DNA of 11,043 nucleotides from Oscillospiraceae bacterium (GTDB lineage: Bacteria > Bacillota > Clostridia > Oscillospirales > Ruminococcaceae). Below are positions 6,540-11,043 of the stretch, piece after piece; position 1 is the stretch's first letter, and each line of letters begins with the position of its first letter. The stretch lies in the NCBI GenBank assembly GCA_016303195.1, contig JAEDMD010000049.1, positions 1-11,043 of the forward strand, written 5' to 3'. Both the position numbers and the translations under genes were made by a program. Below the pieces are notes generated by a model. It was given only the letters and a program-made list of their open reading frames with translations, had not been told where the DNA came from and did not search any database.

Positions 6540-7322
6540 TCAAACGGGAACGTAGAAATCTATCTCGGAAACTGTATCGCCGTTCAAAGTGAAGATAAGC
6601 TGTTTGTCGCCATCGGTGTAGATGAGCATATTGCCCGATTCTTCGCCTGTTCCGTAAGCGGCTTCAACGTCAGCACGTGAACTGCCGACCTTTATGCCCT
6701 TTGAAGTAGCATAGTTTCCGCCTAAGATGTCATAGTCGAATAAATACTCAACACCGCCGTCGATGTAGCACTGTATCTTCAGTTCGCCTGCATAGTCATA
6801 GGTCTTGACATCACATCCGTTTGAGGTGCATGACGGAGATGTGGAAGTGATAGGCGAACCGCCGAGAGCAGAGATGATATCAGCGGCATTTTTCAGAAGG
6901 TCATCGGTGCTGAACTTTACTTCCTTAGCGTCGGGCTGAGTATTGTTGCTGCCGTTATCGGCAGGAGCATCATTGTTCTGCTGAGGCTGTTCCTGCTGTT
7001 GTGCAGGTGCTTCTGTGGGAGCTTCTGTTGCGGCGGCAGGAGCTTCTGTTGCAGCGGCGGCATTTGCGGCAGTAGTCTCTGCGGCTTCTCCTGCGGCTGT
7101 TGTAGTCTCGCCCTCTGCTGTTGTGGTAGTCTCACCGCTGTCGGTAGTTGTAACCGCATCAGTTGTTGTGGTCTCCTCTGCATTTGCAGTTGTTGCGGCA
7201 GTTGTTGAATTCACACTGAGTTCAGCAGTGCTGAGGTCAGCCGTACCTGCTGTTCCGCATGATACTGCACCTGCCATGCAGATGATAGATGTGAGTAAAA
7301 GTGCTGTGAGTCTGAGTTTCAT
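6540..7322 (-). CDS. Thr/Ala-rich surface lipoprotein with a small C-terminal domain
   Basis: 260 residues. An N-terminal hydrophobic stretch ends in a lipobox-like AVSC, giving a lipidated Cys22 and membrane anchoring. Residues about 30-130 are low complexity: TTTT/ETTTT runs, then TEAPA repeats, then Gln/Asn/Pro; this is probably a spacer across the wall. The C-terminal part (about 134-260) is a compact domain with GIKVGSSRADVEAAYG (209-224). That kind of segment recurs in small Firmicute lipoproteins and is reminiscent of BLIP/SmpA-like folds; I cannot assign it firmly. Cys165, Cys170 and Cys185 might form a disulfide. AAAGGAG lies 10 bases before the ATG, almost touching the upstream stop codon (18 bp gap), so it is co-transcribed with the repeat protein. 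Function unknown. Confidence 0.85.
   Translation of the reverse strand: MKLRLTALLLTSIICMAGAVSCGTAGTADLSTAELSVNSTTAATTANAEETTTTDAVTTTDSGETTTTAEGETTTAAGEAAETTAANAAAATEAPAAATEAPTEAPAQQQEQPQQNNDAPADNGSNNTQPDAKEVKFSTDDLLKNAADIISALGGSPITSTSPSCTSNGCDVKTYDYAGELKIQCYIDGGVEYLFDYDILGGNYATSKGIKVGSSRADVEAAYGTGEESGNMLIYTDGDKQLIFTLNGDTVSEIDFYVPV
7018..7059 (-). repeat. 21-bp tandem duplication in the lipoprotein spacer
   Basis: Two copies of a 21-bp unit beginning GGAGCTTCTGTTGC (7018-7038 and 7039-7059), differing at two bases. They encode successive TEAPA-type segments. A third, weaker relative lies just left (about 7003-7017). This suggests the spacer grew by in-frame duplication. Confidence 0.7.
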
Positions 7323-7340
7323 TGTTAATATTCTCCTTTA

Positions 7341-9575
7341 TTATCGTTCTTCATAAACCGGATATACGAACTGATACCATGTATAGGTCTTTGCTTTCAG
7401 AAAATCGTCAGAAACGGCTGCGAAACCGTTGCAGGCATCATAGTTAGTCCATTCACCGTTTATTTTTACCTGATTCCAGTAATGATCGCTTGCATGAGTT
7501 CCGTTTCCGTAGACGATTCGGCTCTCAAAGCCTGCCTCGTGGAAAAGAAGATCCTGCAATGCGGCAAAGTAATAGCACACAACGAAGCGGTTGTCCATTG
7601 CGTAGTTAGCGAAATATCCCCATCCGAGGGATTCGATCTGATCCAGTGTGCGTGTAGTTTCCATCAGCTTGTAGTAGTTATGGCTACGGATGTAATTGAA
7701 GATAGCATTCGGAGTATAGCCGATAGATACAAGTATATTCTGCGCTCTGAGCTGAACAGCAGTTATCTTTCTTGCAACACCGTCAGCATCTATCCTGTAA
7801 CCGTCGAGAGTGCAGTTTGCGGAAAGGATACCGGATTCATCGTCGAAATGCCTGTGCCAGCCGTCGAGTACCTGCCAGCCTTTGAGCATAGCGCCGTCAT
7901 CGCCGAAGTAGAATTTATTTCCGTCTATCTCATACCAGCCTGTTGTCATTGCACCGCTGATACCGAAATTATAGGTCTTGTCGCCGATATCCTGCATACC
8001 CTTGAGAGCAGCGCCGTTGCTATCGAAATAATACTTGCCGTTTTCAAGTTCCTGCCAGCCGATGAGAGCAGAACCGTCCTCGCTGAAGAAATAGGTCTTG
8101 CCCTTGTAATTCTGCAAGCCTTTCTGCATAACGCCCATATCATCGAAAAGATAGACCTTTTCATCAATTACCATAGTGCCTGTCAGCGGACGGCCGTCCA
8201 TACCGTAATAATAGGTCTTATCATCAATTACCTTCCAGCCTGACATGAGTTTTCCGTCCTCGCCGAAGAAATATGATTTTCCGTCAATGACCTGAGCGCC
8301 CGTGAGCATTATGCCCTTTTCGCTGAAACCGTATGTATCATCGCCGATGGTCTTTACACCTGTGTAAGCAGCGCCGTCATTTGCGAAGAAATACTTATCC
8401 TCGCCGACAGTTCTCCAGCCCACCTGCATGATACCGTCTTTCTCCAGCAGATAGGTCTTTCCGCCATAGACCAGCAGTCCTGTGAGCATTACACCCTTTG
8501 TATCGAAAAGATAGGTCTTGCCGCCGATGACATATCTGCCGATGTAGGCTTTGTAGTCATTGCCGAAATAGTATTTTTTTCCGTCAACAGTCTGCCAGCC
8601 TGTGAGCAGAGCGCCGTTTTTGTCAACGAGATAAGTTCCGCTTTCCAGAACAGCCAGCCCTGCCGATGCGAGAACACCGTCATCACCGAAAAGTCTCATT
8701 GAACCGTCAACCTTGCAGAAGCCTGTCTGAACAGCGCCTCTTTCGCTGAAAAAGTAGGTCTTGCCGTCGATAGTGGTAAGTCCCACAGCAGGTGAACCGT
8801 CCTCCATGAAATAGCACTTAGCACCGCCGACAGTCTGCCAGCCTGTCTGTAAAACTCCGTTTTTGTCAAAAAGCCTGCCGATGCCATCGAATGTCTGTTC
8901 GCCTGTGAGCATACCATTCTGAGGGGAGATCAGGTAATATTTATCATCTATCTTCACAAAGCCGAGAGCGGCCTGACCGCTTGTGTGGTCATAGTAATAT
9001 TTTTTACCGTCAATAGTCTGCCAGCCCGTTGCGATATATCCCTCTTTGGATATTATGTAAGGGATGCCGTCGATATCAATATTTTCGGTAACAAGATAGC
9101 CATCGCTTCCGACATATGCGGCATATTCACCGTCATGGACAAAGCCTTCGGTATCGACCATAGCGCCGCACTCATCGAAGAAGCAGTATTTGCCGTCCTC
9201 GGTCTTGAAGAAGCCTGCTTTCTTGCCGTTTTCCTTAGTAAAGTAGTATTTTTTTCCGCCGTAATCTATCCAGTCGAACTTCTGCTGACCTGTTTCGGGA
9301 TCATAGTATCTGCGGATACCGCCGACAGTGCGCCAACCTGTTTTGAGGACACCATTATCGGAAAAGAGATACTGTTCACCGCCGATAGTCTTTTCGCCTG
9401 TAACAGCCTTGGTCTTATCGTCGTAGTAGAATATCTGTCCGTCCTTATCCTTATACCATGAAGAAGCCTTGGGCTTTTCGGTAAACTCCGCAGCCGAAGC
9501 CGTAACAGGGACAGCGGCAAGCAATCCTGCGGCGGCAGTCAGTGAGCATAAGAGCAATTTTGTTCGTCTTTTCAT
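7341..9575 (-). CDS. Secreted cell-wall-repeat protein with C-terminal transglutaminase-like domain
   Basis: 744 residues. A signal peptide (1 to about 28, ASA-AE) is followed by roughly 27 repeats of about 20 residues (about 37-590). Their pattern, GWQTVDGKKYYFG / G-x-L-x-T-G, belongs to the choline/glucan-binding CW_binding family and should hold the protein to a wall or surface glycan. Residues about 600-744 resemble a transglutaminase-like cysteine domain: Cys667 (VVCYYFAALQDLLF), His698 (HYWNQVKINGEW) and Asp713 (NYDACNG) are spaced as a Cys-His-Asp triad. The residues just before the Cys are VV rather than the common GD/GN. It could be a peptidase, a crosslinking enzyme or an inactive binding domain. 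It starts at ATG 9575, five bases after GGAAGGTG; in-frame ATGs upstream lie in the leader or at the predicted transcription start. It is the first gene of the presumed four-gene operon. Confidence 0.9.
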   Translation of the reverse strand: MKRRTKLLLCSLTAAAGLLAAVPVTASAAEFTEKPKASSWYKDKDGQIFYYDDKTKAVTGEKTIGGEQYLFSDNGVLKTGWRTVGGIRRYYDPETGQQKFDWIDYGGKKYYFTKENGKKAGFFKTEDGKYCFFDECGAMVDTEGFVHDGEYAAYVGSDGYLVTENIDIDGIPYIISKEGYIATGWQTIDGKKYYYDHTSGQAALGFVKIDDKYYLISPQNGMLTGEQTFDGIGRLFDKNGVLQTGWQTVGGAKCYFMEDGSPAVGLTTIDGKTYFFSERGAVQTGFCKVDGSMRLFGDDGVLASAGLAVLESGTYLVDKNGALLTGWQTVDGKKYYFGNDYKAYIGRYVIGGKTYLFDTKGVMLTGLLVYGGKTYLLEKDGIMQVGWRTVGEDKYFFANDGAAYTGVKTIGDDTYGFSEKGIMLTGAQVIDGKSYFFGEDGKLMSGWKVIDDKTYYYGMDGRPLTGTMVIDEKVYLFDDMGVMQKGLQNYKGKTYFFSEDGSALIGWQELENGKYYFDSNGAALKGMQDIGDKTYNFGISGAMTTGWYEIDGNKFYFGDDGAMLKGWQVLDGWHRHFDDESGILSANCTLDGYRIDADGVARKITAVQLRAQNILVSIGYTPNAIFNYIRSHNYYKLMETTRTLDQIESLGWGYFANYAMDNRFVVCYYFAALQDLLFHEAGFESRIVYGNGTHASDHYWNQVKINGEWTNYDACNGFAAVSDDFLKAKTYTWYQFVYPVYEER

Positions 9576-9580
9576 TTTTT

Positions 9581-9611
9581 CACCTTCCATATCTGCATAT
9601 TGTAAATGCAG
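9581..9611 (-). promoter_or_regulatory. Leader hairpin and ribosome binding site of the repeat-protein operon
   Basis: On the minus strand CTGCAT (9606-9611) and ATGCAG (9593-9598) form a perfect 6-bp stem with a 7-base loop. It ends 4 bases before the ribosome binding site GGAAGGTG (9581-9588), which lies 5 bases before the ATG. The stem could affect translation of the operon's first gene. The ribosome binding site is firm; the hairpin's role is inferred. Confidence 0.5.
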
Positions 9612-9689
9612 GTCATCATAATAAAATACGTAACAGGAAATGATTTTGGGACATAATTTCAGAAAAATTTTATTTTTCGCATACATTTT

Positions 9690-9718
9690 ATTATATCAGA
9701 TTTTCTCTCTTTATGCAA
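9690..9718 (-). promoter_or_regulatory. Promoter of the four-gene surface operon
   Basis: On the minus strand TTGCAT (9713-9718), 17 bases, then a perfect TATAAT (9690-9695). Transcription would start near 9683, giving a leader of about 108 nt. This argues against the in-frame ATG at 9686 as a start codon. No other promoter of this quality is seen between here and 3754. Confidence 0.85.
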
Positions 9719-9737
9719 GGGCTTGGATTTAATATTC

Positions 9738-9944
9738 CACGGCAACAGCATTTACTTTTAAAAAATATAAAAAAGCGCCGCAGGCGCACGTTCTGGGGTC
9801 AAGGGGGATGTTATCTCCCTTGCAGGGGGTGAATGAGGGGGACAGAGTCCCCCTGACAAAGTAGTAAAGCAAGCGTAGCGAGGCTTTACGGACGTTCCTC
9901 AATAACTATGTCTTACCACAAAAAAAGTAAATGCTGTCGCCGTG
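9738..9944. repeat. 207-bp hairpin-rich unit bounded by 22-bp inverted repeats
   Basis: The ends 9738-9759 (beginning CACGGCAACAGC) and 9923-9944 are inverted copies matching at 21 of 22 bases. Inside are four further hairpins: GCGCC-GCA-GGCGC (9775-9787, beside an A/T run like a leftward terminator), AAGGGGGA/TCTCCCTT (9801-9821, one G-T pair), GGGGGAC-AGA-GTCCCCC (9837-9853) and GTAAAGC/GCTTTAC (9864-9889). It contains copy 2 of the 87-bp repeat and no open reading frame. It lies exactly between two divergent promoters, whose -35 boxes are 19 bp from each end. It looks like a non-autonomous mobile unit (MITE-like) or a structured RNA gene. I see no clear target-site duplication, and copy 1 does not share the right inverted repeat, so mobility is unproven. 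Confidence 0.65.
9841..9927. repeat. Intergenic repeat, copy 2 (87 bp)
   Basis: Identical to 35-121 except for T at 9911 (C at 105), same orientation. Left of it the two copies differ apart from the GGGGAC palindrome arm; right of it both run into an A-tract and then different hairpin arms (GTAAATGCTG here, GCGCTGAC in copy 1). The conserved core thus has a sharp right edge at the A-tract. Confidence 0.85.
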
Positions 9945-9963
9945 AGTTTTCACAAAATTTCTC

Positions 9964-9992
9964 TTTACTAACAGCAAAATATGTGCTATAAT
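9964..9992 (+). promoter_or_regulatory. Promoter of the polyphosphate kinase gene
   Basis: TTTACT (9964-9969), a 17-base spacer and a perfect TATAAT (9987-9992) preceded by TGC, an extended -10. Transcription would start near 9999, about 44 nt before the ATG at 10043. This makes the in-frame TTG at 10007 an unlikely start, since it would leave only a few leader bases and no ribosome binding site. Confidence 0.88.
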
Positions 9993-10042
9993 AAAAACTG
10001 CGGACATTGTCCAGTAATTTTTACCGAAAGGTCGTGTTAAGC

Positions 10043-10967
10043 ATGAAAGCCGAAAAATACGCAATAACAGGCGGAAAAAAGATCGACATACACAAACTTC
10101 CCACCAACAGCAAGAAAGATGAGGTTGACAAAGAGGACATCATCGCAAAGTATGAAGCCAACAAAGCAGAACTTGCACTATTGCAGGACAGATTCTACGC
10201 AGACGGCAGCGAGGGAATAATCCTCGTTTTGCAGGCTCTTGACGCATCGGGAAAGGATTCCGCAGTCAAGAACATTTTCAGCGGCATAAATCCGCAGGGA
10301 GTGAAGATACATTCATTCAAAGCGCCGAATTCCGAAGAACTCTGCCACGATTACCTCTGGAGGATACATCAGAACGTGCCGAGACGAGGAGAAATAGCTG
10401 TATTCAACCGCAGTCACTATGAAGACCTTATCACCGTACAGGTGGAGAATATCAAACCGCATTATCATATGTCCGACCGCATAATCGGCAAGGATGACAA
10501 AACATTTTTTCAAGGAGCGCTATGAGCAGGTCAATAATTTCGAGGAATATCTCTATCAGAACGGCTATAAGATAATAAAGATATTTCTTCATGTGTCAAA
10601 GGACGAGCAGGCGAGACAGCTTCTGGAGAGGATAGATATTCCTGAGAAAAACTGGAAATTCCGTGCTGACGATATCCGTGTAAGGGAGAAATTTGACGAA
10701 TATGTTGACTGCTTCAACGAGGTCATAAACAAGACATCAACGAAGCATAGTCCGTGGTATGTACTGCCTGGAGATCAGAGGTGGTATACGAGGTATCTGA
10801 TAACTGAGATATTGCTGGATGCCCTGAGATCGGCAGATTCGGAATATTCGCCATTGCCTGAGGAGGATAAGGAGCAGATGGAGGAATGCAGGAAGATGCT
10901 GGTGGATTCGATAGAGGAAAAGGATGAGGAAGTGAAGGAGAGCAAAAAGAAAACAAAGAAAAAATAA
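10043..10967 (+). pseudogene. ppk2: Polyphosphate kinase 2 (PPK2) family gene, split by a frameshift
   Basis: PPK2 enzymes transfer phosphate between polyphosphate and nucleotides in the cytoplasm. The first part (10043-10525) has the Walker A segment DASGKDS (67-73), the substrate region NPQGVKIHSFKAP and the Walker B-like FNRSHYED (121-128). It then leaves frame at a run of six T (10505-10510) and stops at TGA 10523-10525. The rest of the family sequence continues one frame over: KERYEQVNNFEEYLYQNG, FLHVSKDEQ, EKNWKFR and SPWYVLPGDQRWYTRYL, to TAA at 10965-10967. With five T the reading would be continuous and about 307 residues, normal for PPK2. It could be a recent mutation, a sequencing error or polymerase/ribosome slippage. 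The C-terminus is an unusual Glu/Lys-rich tail (about 265-307). ATG 10043 is preferred, with AAAGG 11 bases upstream. Nucleotide class (AMP, ADP or GDP acceptor) cannot be told. Confidence 0.9.
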
Positions 10968-10985
10968 AAAAAGCGGCGAAGCCGC
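10966..10985 (-). terminator. Leftward Rho-independent terminator at the right end
   Basis: GCGGC (10973-10977) and GCCGC (10981-10985) with a GAA loop. On the minus strand the stem runs into seven T (complement of 10966-10972). It would end a minus-strand gene entering from the right of the window, converging on the PPK2 gene. There is no T-run on the plus strand, so it is a poor terminator for PPK2 itself. Its layout resembles the left arm of the 207-bp unit at 9769-9787. Confidence 0.7.
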
Positions 10986-11043
10986 ACACTGGGTTTCCAA
11001 AGGGATCACGGTAGATTATAATATGAAGTGCAACAAATAAAAA

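Noticed and set aside
7015..7356. Ala/Val/Ser-rich plus-strand frame opposite the lipoprotein
   Set aside because: It is the antisense of the Thr/Ala-rich spacer and lacks a start signal.
7482..8243. Long plus-strand frame (253 codons) opposite the cell-wall repeats
   Set aside because: It comes from the periodic repeat structure of the real minus-strand gene, which has a promoter, ribosome binding site and signal peptide. The antisense frame has none of these.
9576..9686. N-terminal extension of the repeat protein by 37 codons
   Set aside because: The extension would begin at or before the predicted transcription start (near 9683), and the signal peptide and ribosome binding site belong to ATG 9575.
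35..9927. CRISPR array or composite transposon formed by the two 87-bp repeats
   Set aside because: Only two copies about 9.8 kb apart with no regular spacers, and no transposase gene between or beside them in the window.
10723..11009. Minus-strand frames of 70-90 codons at the right end
   Set aside because: They are antisense to the PPK2 C-terminus; the Phe/Leu/Ser-rich readings reflect its Lys/Glu-rich tail.
10994..11043. TATAAT at 11017-11022 with a partial -35 (TTTCCA), followed by GAAGTGCAAC
   Set aside because: It could be a rightward promoter or an insertion-sequence end, but the -35 is weak and the sequence stops too soon to test either idea.

Overview
The window looks like chromosomal DNA of a fibre-degrading gut or rumen Firmicute, most likely Ruminococcus. 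The grounds are a secreted GH5 cellulase with a Thr-rich linker and a C-terminal dockerin, a second dockerin protein, choline-binding-like cell-wall repeats and typical Gram-positive signals (AGGAGG-type ribosome binding sites, TTGACA/TATAAT promoters, lipobox lipoprotein). The dockerin type and poly-Thr linker lean towards a cellulosome-producing, R. flavefaciens-like species. The species is inferred from protein style only.

Layout, left to right. Positions 1-145 hold an intergenic repeat (copy 1, 35-121) and the terminator of the cellulase gene. From 159 to 9575 every gene is on the minus strand. Read in transcription order these are: a secreted protein of about 27 cell-wall repeats ending in a transglutaminase-like cysteine domain (9575-7341); a Thr/Ala-rich lipoprotein (7322-6540); an MBOAT O-acyltransferase (6499-5099, TTG start); and a DHHW/AlgJ-like SGNH protein (5076-3754). 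These four are spaced by 18, 40 and 22 bp, have no visible internal terminator and follow one strong promoter (9690-9718), so they read as a surface-modification operon. Downstream are the dockerin protein of unknown function (3675-2902), with a good terminator, and the GH5 cellulase (2504-159), with its own near-consensus promoter and terminator.

The 467 bp between the two start codons at 9575 and 10043 is a divergent control region. It has one excellent promoter facing each way and, between them, a 207-bp unit (9738-9944) bounded by 22-bp inverted repeats and packed with hairpins. This unit contains copy 2 of the 87-bp repeat (86/87 identical to copy 1, same orientation). To the right is a plus-strand polyphosphate kinase 2 gene (10043-10967) that is split by a +1 frameshift at a run of six T. 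The window ends with a leftward terminator that resembles the left arm of the 207-bp unit.

Working together (inference): the two dockerin proteins belong to the cellulosome or its cell-surface network. The MBOAT/DHHW pair probably O-acetylates a wall or surface glycan. The co-transcribed repeat protein and lipoprotein probably act at the same surface. The least explained material is the hairpin-rich repeat family and the operon that couples a wall-bound transglutaminase-like protein to an acetylation pair.
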